DNA of 18,003 nt from Bacillota bacterium (GTDB lineage: Bacteria > Bacillota > Bacilli > Desulfuribacillales > Desulfuribacillaceae). Below the pieces are notes generated by a model, which saw only the letters and a list, made by a program, of their open reading frames with translations, did no database searches and was not told the DNA's origin. Position numbers and translations under genes: made by a program. The stretch lies in NCBI GenBank assembly GCA_023388635.1, contig JAEWFW010000024.1, positions 1-18,003 of the forward strand. Reading direction: 5' to 3'. Within the stretch, counting starts at the first letter, position 1. Each line of letters begins with the position of its first letter. Shown in pieces: positions 6,905-15,583 of this stretch.

Positions 6905-6997
6905 AACGAGGCTACATCATGAAATTGGCACTCACAGAGTATAAGTCGTGCTACGACCTAAAGGTCTAGTCTCGTTCTAGCAAATGCCAAGTTTTTT
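6905..6997 (+). ncRNA. Structured intergenic element ending in a T-run; terminator or cis-RNA
   Basis: TTGGCA (6925-6930) pairs with TGCCAA (6985-6990), directly followed by G and six T. The enclosed sequence holds competing hairpins: GTCG/CGAC, GACC-TAAA-GGTC (extendable by CTA/TAG around one bulged base), and CTAG/CTAG around a 7-nt loop. In addition AACGAG (6905-6910) is complementary to CTCGTT (6971-6976), a pairing that crosses the outer stem. At least it should terminate the zinc-ribbon operon. The crossing and alternative stems would also suit a regulated leader of the SLH gene that starts at 7028. It matches no riboswitch class that I know. Confidence 0.45.
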
Positions 6998-7027
6998 ATT
7001 TATAAGAAAAAGAGAGGAAAAAATAAT

Positions 7028-10000
7028 ATGGAGAAAAAACTATTTAGTATCTTTCTTATCCTTTGCATGGTAATGACCCTGCTGCCGATTCCGGCAATGG
7101 CAGAACAATCGCATATCAAAGCGGATAGGAACGGGGATATAATTGTTTTTGCACCGCTAGCAGAAACAGAAAAATCAGTCGCCATCGGTACTTCAATCGA
7201 AGAATTGGAACTGCCTAAAACACTGACTGCCACGGTGCTGACAAATCCTGATTTAAGTATGCAAGTAGATACGAATCATGAAACAGTACTAGACAGCGTA
7301 TATGACTCCGGATATGAAAACATTCCTGTTAATGTTTCAGTGGCGAAATGGACTTCTGAGCCGGAATACGACATGGACACCGAGGGCGAGTATGTCTTTA
7401 AACCGGTCATAGAGGGCTATATCGTCAATGCTCTACTGCCGGAGATTGCCGTGACGGTGGCTGAACTGCCGCCAATCGCGGCGGCGCGCGGGTTGGTTGC
7501 TCCCATGTCTGTTACCAACTACGGCATATGGGTTGGCGGCGTGCAGGTGACTGATGACAATAAGAACAGCATCACAGGCGCAGGCATTATGGGAAGCGTT
7601 ACATATAACTCCGATACTAACACCTTGACACTCCATAATGCAAATATTACCAACGCGTATACAGGCTGGGGGGGAGATACGTTTTGTATTTATAGCGAAG
7701 AATCAACACTGATACTGAACCTGATTGGCGAAAACTCCATTACAGGTGTTGATTCAGTACAAAGCACCTACGGTATTAGATGCAGAGGTAAGTTGACCAT
7801 TGAAGGTGAAGGAAAACTGACTGTAACTCCAGGCAAAGCTTATATAACTGATGAGTTCGGTAATAATCATAGCTCGGGAATTCTCACCCAAGGAGGACTC
7901 ACCATAAACAATGTTATATTAGATATTCGGGGAGAACAATTCGGTATATACGAGTATGGGGATTATAATTGGGATGAGGATGACAACATCACCATAAATG
8001 GCGGCACAGTGACGGCGTATGGTGGTGAAGCTGCAATAATGGTCGATGGAAATTTAAAAACAAATGGAAAAAAAGTATCTATCATGGTGGGTGATGAGGA
8101 ACCAGGCCATGAGTGGGATGGCAGTACAAACTTAATCGAAACTTACAAATATGTCAAGATTGAGCTTACTACCGATGTTGCCCAAATCGGCGAAACAGGC
8201 TACGCCACCCTGCAGGGGGCGGTGAATGCTATTGCGGAGGGAGATACCATTCAGCTATTGGCTGACATCACCCTCACATCTACTGTCACCATCAGCAGTA
8301 ATCACAACGTTACCATTGACCTAAACGGCAAAACATTGAAGAATGACAGCTCTCATGTCATCCATAAAACTGGTAACGGCAAGCTTACGATTACCGACAG
8401 CGGCAGCGGCGGAAAAGTGGAATGCACTTCCACTTCGGGCGACAATCACGTAGCAATCTATGATGAAGGCGCTGGTGAGGTGATAATAAAGGGCGGAACT
8501 ATTTCAGCCTACAAAATGTCAATAGTAAGTACAAACGCAAACGGCATGGTGAGTATTCACGGCGGTGTTATTTCAAGTGCCGCAAGCAATGCTATTCAAA
8601 GCGACAACACGGTAAATGTTTATGGAGGTACTGTTATAAGTGCCGGAGGTAATGGATTGAGCGCAATTACTGGAAACATTGTAAATGTTTCGGATGGCAT
8701 GGTGGAAAATACCAATGGCGGTCATGCTATCGTTGGTAATACATTGTCCATTTCCGGCGGCATAATACAGAATAATGCCGAACACGGTAATACTATCGCT
8801 ATCGGTTTCTACGGCATCTCCTTAACGCTTACCGGCGGCACAATAGAGAATTCTCACAGTAACGGGACAGCGATTTACGCCGGTTCCACCAAAAGAATCA
8901 CAATACCAAGCGGCACAGTTACCATTAAGGGCGGCGGCAAGGCGATGACCAAGGCACCGGATTTGAGTGAAGGTATGCAGGTCGCGCAGGCGAGCAAGTA
9001 TTACAATGGAAACTCGCCAGAACCTTACGAGGAGTTAAACATCGTCGATTACAAATACCTTGCGTTTGGTCCGACCACCGCGCCCGGTGCGCCCACTGAC
9101 CTTGAGGCTACCCCGGGCGATGGGCAGCTGAATCTGACGTGGAATGCTCCAACGAATAATGGCGGCAGCCCTATTGCCGAATATGAGGTATCTATGGATG
9201 GTGGCTCAACTTGGACTGGAACTATCCACACCAGTTTCTATGCGAATGGTCTAGACAACGGAACCAACTATAACATCCAGGTACGTGCGGTCAATGCTGT
9301 GGGTAAAAGTGCGGCGGCCTTCATAATCGCCACACCGGTAGTACCTACCTATACGATTAGTGGAGTTATTACAGGTAGCGATACAAATAGCGGTATTGTG
9401 GCAATTGTGCAGCTCAAAAAATATGGCGATTCTGACGCAATTATAGATACTGTAATGACAAACACGGATGGTACGTACATCATCTCAAATGTTCCTACCG
9501 GTACTTATAGTATCGATGTAAGTGCTACGGGATATCACAACAATGCAATCACCTCATTTTTGGTTGCAACAGATGTAATGAACAAAAACCTGGTGTTAAT
9601 GAAATCCATAGTAACCCATACAATTACAGCAACAGCAAGTACTGGGGGCAGCATTTCCCCAAGCGGCGGTGTCACAGTCAACAACGACACAAGCCAAACC
9701 TTTACTATTACACCGACTAGTAATTATTCCATTGCCGATGTAAAAGTGGATGGCGTAAGCCAAGGCAGAATTGCGAGCTATACTTTTTCTAACGTAACAG
9801 CTAATCATACCATTGCGGCAACGTTCAGCTACAATGGCGGTAGCGGCTCTAGTAGCGACGACTCCGATAGCAACAGTGATTCGTCAAACAACAGCAACAC
9901 TGTCATCATCATCGTCACGCCACCTGCGCCGGACAAACCGGATTCACCTACACAGGCTGAAATCAAGCTTCCTGTAACGGTGGACGGCAATCATAATGCG

Positions 10001-11227
10001 ACAGTGAACATAACCAGCCAAAACGTGGCTGATGCCTTTAATAAGGCTTTGGCGGACGCTAAGAAAAACGGCAACGAGCAAAACGGAATCACGGTGGTGC
10101 TCCGTGTGGATGCCGGAAGCAAGACCGGCTCCAATGTAAGGGTCAATCTGCCAAAGGCAGTGCAAGATACCATCATTAAGAATAAAGTCGTCAACACCAT
10201 CATTGTCGTAGACAATCCCGATATCAGGATCGGCATGGATTTAGAAACAGTCCAAGAAATTAACAGCCAAGCAAAATCCGATGTCAATATTACAGCTACC
10301 CGCACGGACAACAGCGAGTTAAATGAGGGCGCGAAAGATGCCATTGGGAATCGCCCGGTATTCGATCTCCAGGTGAACTATGGAACAGGCAGGCAGGTAC
10401 AGAAGTTTGGCGATGGTAGTGTAACAGTAACGATCCCGTACACCCTCGGTGCAAATGAAAAGGCAGAAAACGTGAAAGCTGTTTATATAGACGAAAATGG
10501 CAAGCTGCACTGGCTGGAAAACTCAGTCTATGACAGTGTGGAAAAGGTAGTGCGCTTTAGCACTAATCATTTTTCCATCTACGCAGTCGGTTATAAACAA
10601 ACCCAAACCGAATCTACAGACACGGATAGGGATACTACAGTTACGGATACCACATCCGCAGACATTTCTTTCACAGACATTGCAGACCACTGGGCAAAAG
10701 CAGATATTGAGTATGTGGTAAGACAAGGATTATTCAACGGTATGTCCACCGCCACCTTCAGCCCGAACACCGCCATGACAAGGGGAATGTTCGTCACAGT
10801 ACTGGGACGGATGTCAAATGCCGATGTGAACAGTTATAAGAAAAGCAGTTTCACCGATGTACCAAGCGATGCTTACTACATGGGCTACCTTGAATGGGCG
10901 AGCAAAAACAGCATTGTAAAGGGCATCGGCAATGGGGAATTTGCCCCGAATCAATCCATCACTCGTGAACAGATGGCGGTCATTATAAACAACTACGCCA
11001 AAAACAATGGCATCATACTGCCAAAGGTTCATGAGAAAAATACTTTTGCAGACAGCGCGAACATCAGCGCTTATGCCAAGGATGCCGTGCAGCAGATGCA
11101 GATGGCGGGTGTAATCGGCGGTAAAGATAGAAATCTCTTTGATCCGCAGGGCACAGCGACACGCGCCGAGGTTGCGGCAGTGTTGCGCCGCTTCATGGAA
11201 CTGGCGATTTCCAACGACGCCATGTAG
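7028..11227 (+). CDS. Giant multidomain S-layer-homology surface protein
   Basis: Secreted protein of 1399 residues held non-covalently on the cell wall by three C-terminal SLH domains. The signal peptide is residues 1-25 (AMA cleavage). A beta-helix-like region near 160-330 has repeated turns such as TLTLHNANITN and GKLTIEGEGKLTV. A second, pectate-lyase-like beta-helix follows at about 389-650 (ATLQGAVNAIAEGDTIQLL, IDLNGKTLKND, then repeated GGTI turns). Then come a fibronectin type III domain (about 684-771), a carboxypeptidase-regulatory/CnaB-like beta-sandwich (775-858), an InlB-type repeat (864-936), a Ser/Asp/Asn linker (936-958), an uncharacterised domain (about 960-1190), and SLH domains at about 1215-1263, 1275-1330 and 1339-1393. 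SLH domains bind pyruvylated secondary wall polymer. The RBS GAGAGGA precedes ATG 7028. A role in adhesion or glycan binding is inferred; no catalytic residues were identified. Confidence 0.9.
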   Translation: MEKKLFSIFLILCMVMTLLPIPAMAEQSHIKADRNGDIIVFAPLAETEKSVAIGTSIEELELPKTLTATVLTNPDLSMQVDTNHETVLDSVYDSGYENIPVNVSVAKWTSEPEYDMDTEGEYVFKPVIEGYIVNALLPEIAVTVAELPPIAAARGLVAPMSVTNYGIWVGGVQVTDDNKNSITGAGIMGSVTYNSDTNTLTLHNANITNAYTGWGGDTFCIYSEESTLILNLIGENSITGVDSVQSTYGIRCRGKLTIEGEGKLTVTPGKAYITDEFGNNHSSGILTQGGLTINNVILDIRGEQFGIYEYGDYNWDEDDNITINGGTVTAYGGEAAIMVDGNLKTNGKKVSIMVGDEEPGHEWDGSTNLIETYKYVKIELTTDVAQIGETGYATLQGAVNAIAEGDTIQLLADITLTSTVTISSNHNVTIDLNGKTLKNDSSHVIHKTGNGKLTITDSGSGGKVECTSTSGDNHVAIYDEGAGEVIIKGGTISAYKMSIVSTNANGMVSIHGGVISSAASNAIQSDNTVNVYGGTVISAGGNGLSAITGNIVNVSDGMVENTNGGHAIVGNTLSISGGIIQNNAEHGNTIAIGFYGISLTLTGGTIENSHSNGTAIYAGSTKRITIPSGTVTIKGGGKAMTKAPDLSEGMQVAQASKYYNGNSPEPYEELNIVDYKYLAFGPTTAPGAPTDLEATPGDGQLNLTWNAPTNNGGSPIAEYEVSMDGGSTWTGTIHTSFYANGLDNGTNYNIQVRAVNAVGKSAAAFIIATPVVPTYTISGVITGSDTNSGIVAIVQLKKYGDSDAIIDTVMTNTDGTYIISNVPTGTYSIDVSATGYHNNAITSFLVATDVMNKNLVLMKSIVTHTITATASTGGSISPSGGVTVNNDTSQTFTITPTSNYSIADVKVDGVSQGRIASYTFSNVTANHTIAATFSYNGGSGSSSDDSDSNSDSSNNSNTVIIIVTPPAPDKPDSPTQAEIKLPVTVDGNHNATVNITSQNVADAFNKALADAKKNGNEQNGITVVLRVDAGSKTGSNVRVNLPKAVQDTIIKNKVVNTIIVVDNPDIRIGMDLETVQEINSQAKSDVNITATRTDNSELNEGAKDAIGNRPVFDLQVNYGTGRQVQKFGDGSVTVTIPYTLGANEKAENVKAVYIDENGKLHWLENSVYDSVEKVVRFSTNHFSIYAVGYKQTQTESTDTDRDTTVTDTTSADISFTDIADHWAKADIEYVVRQGLFNGMSTATFSPNTAMTRGMFVTVLGRMSNADVNSYKKSSFTDVPSDAYYMGYLEWASKNSIVKGIGNGEFAPNQSITREQMAVIINNYAKNNGIILPKVHEKNTFADSANISAYAKDAVQQMQMAGVIGGKDRNLFDPQGTATRAEVAAVLRRFMELAISNDAM

Positions 11228-11240
11228 GGTTATATATTCT

Positions 11241-11283
11241 AAAAAAGTCAGTATTTTGCCTAGAGCAAAGTACCGGCTTTTTT
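11241..11283 (+). terminator. Intrinsic terminator after the SLH gene
   Basis: A 19-position stem (11241-11259 with 11265-11283) with one A-C mismatch and two G-U pairs closes on a 5-nt loop; the 3' arm ends in GGCTTTTTT. It starts 13 bp after the SLH stop codon and separates the envelope region from lonB. The A-run at the 5' base makes it potentially usable in both directions. Confidence 0.85.
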
Positions 11284-11296
11284 GTTACCTAAATTT

Positions 11297-11325
11297 GTTT
11301 AATTGAACACGATTAGGAAATAATA
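11297..11325 (+). promoter_or_regulatory. Sigma-F/sigma-G-like promoter for lonB
   Basis: GTTTA (11297-11301) fits the -35 consensus GYWTA and GGAAATAATA (11316-11325) fits the forespore -10 consensus GGNRANANTW at every fixed position; the spacer is 14 bp, about one base shorter than usual. B. subtilis lonB is known to be under forespore sigma-F control, so the match in this position is meaningful. It lies 64 bp before the lonB start. No convincing sigma-A promoter was seen in the gap. Confidence 0.6.
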
Positions 11326-11389
11326 ACAGGAGAAAGTTATTCATCAAGAAAGATCCATTTGAAAACACAAACAACCAGGAGGGTTTTAC

Positions 11390-13069
11390 ATGACACTGAT
11401 TTCGATTATAGGGTTTGTACAAGCGTTTTTTGCCATTGTCATCGGGATGTATTTTTGGAACTTGTTGCGCAGTCAGCGTAGTAATCGATCTGCTGTTGAA
11501 CGGGAGTCTAAAAAAGAGCTGGAGCGTTTGCAGAAATTGCGGATGATTTCATTGACAGAACCGCTGGCAGAAAAGACAAGACCAAGTACGTTTTCAGAAA
11601 TTATCGGACAATCGGAAGGGTTGAGATCTTTGCGAGCTGCCTTATGCGGTCCCAATCCGCAGCATGTGATTATATATGGACCTCCGGGTGTAGGAAAAAC
11701 GGCTGCAGCACGCCTCGTATTGGAAGAAGCAAAAGGTAATGACAACTCACCGTTTGAACCCGATGCGAAGTTTACAGAAATTGATGCGACGACGGCACGG
11801 TTCGACGAGCGAGGAATCGCCGATCCGTTAATTGGCTCTGTACATGATCCAATCTACCAAGGGGCGGGAGCCATGGGAACGGCAGGAATTCCTCAGCCTA
11901 AATACGGAGCAGTTACAAAAGCCCATGGGGGCGTGTTGTTTATCGATGAAATTGGCGAGCTACATCCGATTCAAATGAATAAACTTTTGAAAGTCCTTGA
12001 GGATCGCAAGGTATTCCTGGAAAGTGCATACTATAGCTCGGAAAATACGAATATCCCGAGTCATGTACATGATATATTTCAAAATGGCCTACCGGCCGAT
12101 TTTCGCTTAGTGGGTGCCACGACGAGAACAGCTGATGAAATTCCACCGGCAATTCGTTCACGCTGTCTGGAAATTTTCTTCCGGGCGCTTTTACCGAATG
12201 AAATCGCTTTAATTGCTCAAAATGCCGTCGACAAAATTGAATTTACGATTGATTCGTCAGGCATTGATGTTGTTTCGCAGTACGCGACCAACGGCCGTGA
12301 AGCAGTCAATATTATCCAAATTTCAGCTGGGCTGGCAATTGGAGCAGGACGTAAACACATCAATACGACGGATATCGAATGGGTCGTTCACAATAGTCAG
12401 ATATCGCCGCGGCAAGAAAAGCGCATTCACAACAAACCGCAAGTGGGCTACGTCAATGGGTTAGCTGTGTATGGTCCGAATATGGGGACGATACTGGAAG
12501 TAGAGGTTTCAGCGATTCCCGCTGATGGTCGCAAAGGAGAAATGACAATTACCGGACTGATTGAAGAAGAGTCAATCGGAGGCGGTAAGAGAACGGTCAA
12601 GCGTAAGAGCATGGCAAAGGGTTCTGTAGACAATGTCTTGACTGTTCTGCGAACATATGCGGGAATTGAGGCGAATCAATATGATTTGCACATCAATTTC
12701 CCGGGGGGTATCCCGGTAGACGGACCTTCGGCGGGAATTACGATTGCCACAGGAATTTATTCTGCCGTGAAGGGACTTGCTGTTCCAAATACCATAGCGA
12801 TGACAGGTGAAATTAGTATTCACGGATATGTAAAGCCAGTGGGCGGCGTCATAGCGAAAGTAGAAGCGGCAAAGCAGGCAGGCGTGGAAAAGGTCTATAT
12901 TCCGAAGGACAACTGGCAGCAAATTTTTGAAGAGATCCAGGGGATAGAGATTGTTGCCGTCGAACGCCTTGATGAAGTGTTGGATGTAATATTCCGCGAA
13001 AATCGTGAAAAACCGGAACCAAAAGTAGCATTACCAACGGGTGAAGTTTTGTCGGCTTCGACGATGTAA
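11390..13069 (+). CDS. lonB: Membrane-anchored ATP-dependent protease LonB
   Basis: ATP-dependent serine protease of 559 residues, close to the size of Bacillus LonB, that unfolds and degrades proteins. It lacks the large N-terminal substrate domain of LonA and instead has an N-terminal transmembrane helix (about 3-24). The AAA+ module shows Walker A GPPGVGKT (97-104) and Walker B LFIDEI (D186, E187). The C-terminal protease domain has the Ser-Lys dyad: S447 in DGPSAG and K490 in GGVIAK, 43 residues apart as in Lon. Start 11390 follows RBS CAGGAGG. It is immediately upstream of lon, as in Bacillus, but a separate promoter lies between them. In B. subtilis LonB acts in the forespore; the sigma-F-like promoter suggests the same here. 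Confidence 0.95.
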   Translation: MTLISIIGFVQAFFAIVIGMYFWNLLRSQRSNRSAVERESKKELERLQKLRMISLTEPLAEKTRPSTFSEIIGQSEGLRSLRAALCGPNPQHVIIYGPPGVGKTAAARLVLEEAKGNDNSPFEPDAKFTEIDATTARFDERGIADPLIGSVHDPIYQGAGAMGTAGIPQPKYGAVTKAHGGVLFIDEIGELHPIQMNKLLKVLEDRKVFLESAYYSSENTNIPSHVHDIFQNGLPADFRLVGATTRTADEIPPAIRSRCLEIFFRALLPNEIALIAQNAVDKIEFTIDSSGIDVVSQYATNGREAVNIIQISAGLAIGAGRKHINTTDIEWVVHNSQISPRQEKRIHNKPQVGYVNGLAVYGPNMGTILEVEVSAIPADGRKGEMTITGLIEEESIGGGKRTVKRKSMAKGSVDNVLTVLRTYAGIEANQYDLHINFPGGIPVDGPSAGITIATGIYSAVKGLAVPNTIAMTGEISIHGYVKPVGGVIAKVEAAKQAGVEKVYIPKDNWQQIFEEIQGIEIVAVERLDEVLDVIFRENREKPEPKVALPTGEVLSASTM

Positions 13070-13116
13070 TGGCGGTTTGATCGCTGTAATTTATTAGACA
13101 AACCCAAAATTTTCAG

Positions 13117-13146
13117 TTACAATGAAACACAAACCTTAGCTATAAT
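13117..13146 (+). promoter_or_regulatory. Sigma-A promoter of lon
   Basis: TTACAA (13117-13122) and a perfect TATAAT (13141-13146) are separated by 18 bp, 28 bp before the lon start codon. The expected transcription start is near 13153, giving a very short leader that contains only the RBS. Confidence 0.7.
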
Positions 13147-13158
13147 TACAAAGGTTTG
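13130..13158. promoter_or_regulatory. Dyad around the lon -10, possible operator
   Basis: CAAACCTT (13130-13137) and AAGGTTTG (13151-13158) are exact reverse complements with a 13-bp gap that contains the -10 box. A further CAAACC (13099-13104) and a GGTTTG (13074-13079) lie upstream. Because the likely transcript starts within the right arm, the dyad is better read as a protein-binding site than as an RNA hairpin. It is neither a CIRCE element nor a canonical CtsR site. Confidence 0.45.
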
Positions 13159-13174
13159 GGAAAGAGGGGGAATC

Positions 13175-15583
13175 ATGGCATTGAACAACAGAAAAACAAT
13201 TCCGGTTATGCCACTTCGCGGTCTCATTGTCTACCCAAGTATGGTGTTGCATTTAGATGTCGGTCGTGATAAATCGATTAACGCCTTGGAAAAGGCAATG
13301 GTTGATGACAGTATTATATTGCTTGTTTCGCAGAAGGACGTACAGGTTGACGATCCGGGTATTGACGATATTTATTCAGTTGGGACTGTTGCGAAAGTCA
13401 GACAGATGCTGAAATTACCGAATGAAACGATTCGCGTGCTCGTGGAAGGGCTGCATCGGGGGAAAGTCCTTGAATATATCGAGAACGATATATGCTTTGA
13501 AGCGATCTATGAGGAAGCCGAGGATAGCAACACCCAAACGTTGGAGACAGAAGCACTTATGCGGTTAGTGCTGGCGCAGTTTGAGCAATATATACGTTTG
13601 TCCAAAAAGATCAATCAAGAGACATTGGCTTCGATTAGTGATATTGAAGAACCGGGGAGATTGGCGGATTTAATTTGCTCTCACTTAAGTCTTAAATTGA
13701 AAGATAAACAAGAAATTCTCGAAATCTATGACGTTGAAAAACGTCTGGAGAAGATTCATGAGATTTTAAATAACGAGCGAGAAGTTTTGGAACTTGAGAA
13801 AAAAATCAATCAGCGTGTTAAAAAGCAGATGGAAAAGACGCAAAAAGAATATTATTTGCGTGAGCAGATGAAGGCAATTCAGAAGGAATTGGGAGAAAAA
13901 GAAGGAAGATTGCAAGAGGGAGCTGAGCTGCGCGAGCGTTTAGAAACGAAGCAACTCCCTGAAACAGTTCATGAAAAGGTTGTCAAAGAAATCGAACGTT
14001 TGGAGAAAATTCCACAGAGTTCGGCTGAGGGAACCGTCGCACGCAACTATATTGAATGGTTGCTCGATTTGCCTTGGACGGAATCGACGAATGACAATAT
14101 TGATCTCAAGGCCTGTGAAACGATTCTCAATGAAGATCATTACGGCTTGGACAAAGTAAAAGAGCGGATTCTGGAATATTTGGCTGTTCAGCAAATGGTC
14201 GGCAAGTTAAAAGGACCGATTATCTGTTTTGTTGGGCCTCCAGGCGTAGGGAAAACTTCCTTTGCCAAATCAATATCACGTGCGATCAATCGCAAATTTG
14301 TGCGCATATCCCTCGGTGGGGTACGTGATGAAGCGGAAATTCGCGGACATCGCCGCACGTATATTGGCGCTTTGCCCGGAAGAATATTGCAAGGGATGAA
14401 AACGGCTGGGACGATTAATCCGGTATTTCTACTTGATGAAATTGATAAAATGAGCATGGATTTCCGCGGTGACCCATCGGCAGCTTTGCTAGAGGTGCTC
14501 GATCCCGAGCAAAACAATTCTTTCAGTGACCACTATGTGGAGGTGCCGTATGATTTGTCTAAGGTGATGTTCGTCACGACGGCAAACAGCATTTCCGGTA
14601 TACCGAGACCGTTACTCGACCGCATGGAGTTGATCCATATTGCCGGGTATACGGAAGTCGAGAAAAAGAAGATTGCTGAAGGATATCTGATCCCGAAACA
14701 ATTGAAAGAACATGGCTTGACAAAAGAACAGGTGAAGATTGGCGGCGAAGTTCTCGAGAAAGTGATTCGCGAATATACGCGGGAAGCTGGTGTGCGCAGC
14801 TTAGAGCGCCAGATCGCCACACTGTGTCGTAAAGCAGCTAAAATATTAGTATCGAAAAAACGTAAGCGTGTAATATTTACGGTAGAAAATTTGAGTGAAT
14901 TCCTCGGACATGGTCGTTTCCGCTTTGGACTTGCGGAAACAGAAGATCAGGTGGGTGTTGCCACAGGACTTGCCTGGACAGAGGCAGGCGGAGATATTCT
15001 GTCGATTGAAGTCGCTATTACGAAGGGCAAGGGTAAGTTAACCTTGACTGGGAAATTAGGCTCCGTGATGCAGGAATCGGCACAGGCTGCATTTAGTTAT
15101 ATACGTTCACGCAGTCAGACTCTCGATATAGAAGATGATTTTTATGAAAAATACGATATCCATATTCACGTTCCCGAAGGTGCGATACCGAAGGATGGAC
15201 CTTCCGCCGGAATCTCTATGGCGACGGCGATGGTGTCTGCGTTTACCAGTGTTCCTATCTCCAGAGAGGTAGCGATGACGGGAGAAATCACTTTGCGCGG
15301 CAGAGTATTGCCGATTGGCGGCGTCAAAGAGAAGGTTCTCAGTGCTCACCGTGCAGGAATTACTACGGTGATTCTGCCGAAGGAGAACGAAAGGGACTTG
15401 GAGGATGTTCCGGAAAGTGTCCGTAAAGCGATAGAATTTCATTTAGTGGAGCACCTCGATCAAGTGCTGGAGATTGCTCTGCGTAAAAAGGATTCTAAAG
15501 TGTATTCGCAGGAGTCGGACTTCGGTTCGATGAATGTCGCAGAACAATCGAATTCCGACGATTATGCAGGTGATACTGTATGA
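13175..15583 (+). CDS. lon: ATP-dependent Lon protease (LonA)
   Basis: Cytosolic ATP-dependent serine protease of 802 residues, full length for LonA, which degrades damaged and regulatory proteins as a hexamer. Residues about 8-200 form the N-terminal LAN domain (IPVMPLRGLIVYP). A long coiled-coil/helical stretch follows at about 190-260, then the AAA+ module with Walker A GPPGVGKT (354-361) and FLLDEIDKM. The protease domain has S677 in DGPSAG and K720 in GGVKEK, the 43-residue spacing of the Ser-Lys dyad. Start 13175 follows the RBS AGAGGGGG. The 3' end overlaps ysxC by 4 bp (ATGA), implying translational coupling. The dedicated sigma-A promoter with its dyad suggests regulation separate from lonB. 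Confidence 0.97.
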   Translation: MALNNRKTIPVMPLRGLIVYPSMVLHLDVGRDKSINALEKAMVDDSIILLVSQKDVQVDDPGIDDIYSVGTVAKVRQMLKLPNETIRVLVEGLHRGKVLEYIENDICFEAIYEEAEDSNTQTLETEALMRLVLAQFEQYIRLSKKINQETLASISDIEEPGRLADLICSHLSLKLKDKQEILEIYDVEKRLEKIHEILNNEREVLELEKKINQRVKKQMEKTQKEYYLREQMKAIQKELGEKEGRLQEGAELRERLETKQLPETVHEKVVKEIERLEKIPQSSAEGTVARNYIEWLLDLPWTESTNDNIDLKACETILNEDHYGLDKVKERILEYLAVQQMVGKLKGPIICFVGPPGVGKTSFAKSISRAINRKFVRISLGGVRDEAEIRGHRRTYIGALPGRILQGMKTAGTINPVFLLDEIDKMSMDFRGDPSAALLEVLDPEQNNSFSDHYVEVPYDLSKVMFVTTANSISGIPRPLLDRMELIHIAGYTEVEKKKIAEGYLIPKQLKEHGLTKEQVKIGGEVLEKVIREYTREAGVRSLERQIATLCRKAAKILVSKKRKRVIFTVENLSEFLGHGRFRFGLAETEDQVGVATGLAWTEAGGDILSIEVAITKGKGKLTLTGKLGSVMQESAQAAFSYIRSRSQTLDIEDDFYEKYDIHIHVPEGAIPKDGPSAGISMATAMVSAFTSVPISREVAMTGEITLRGRVLPIGGVKEKVLSAHRAGITTVILPKENERDLEDVPESVRKAIEFHLVEHLDQVLEIALRKKDSKVYSQESDFGSMNVAEQSNSDDYAGDTV

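Noticed and set aside
6925..6990. tRNA-like fold (outer 6-bp stem, a 7-nt loop hairpin near the 3' end, CCA nearby)
   Set aside because: There is no TTCRA T-loop, no proper D-arm and no 5-bp anticodon stem with a 7-nt loop; the length and arms do not fit a tRNA.
9991..10344. 117-codon minus-strand frame within the SLH gene
   Set aside because: It lies entirely inside a well-supported multidomain coding region and has no recognisable features.
11302..11326. Sigma-A promoter upstream of lonB using TTGAAC
   Set aside because: No TATAAT-like hexamer at 16-18 bp spacing; the sigma-F-like pair in the same place fits much better.
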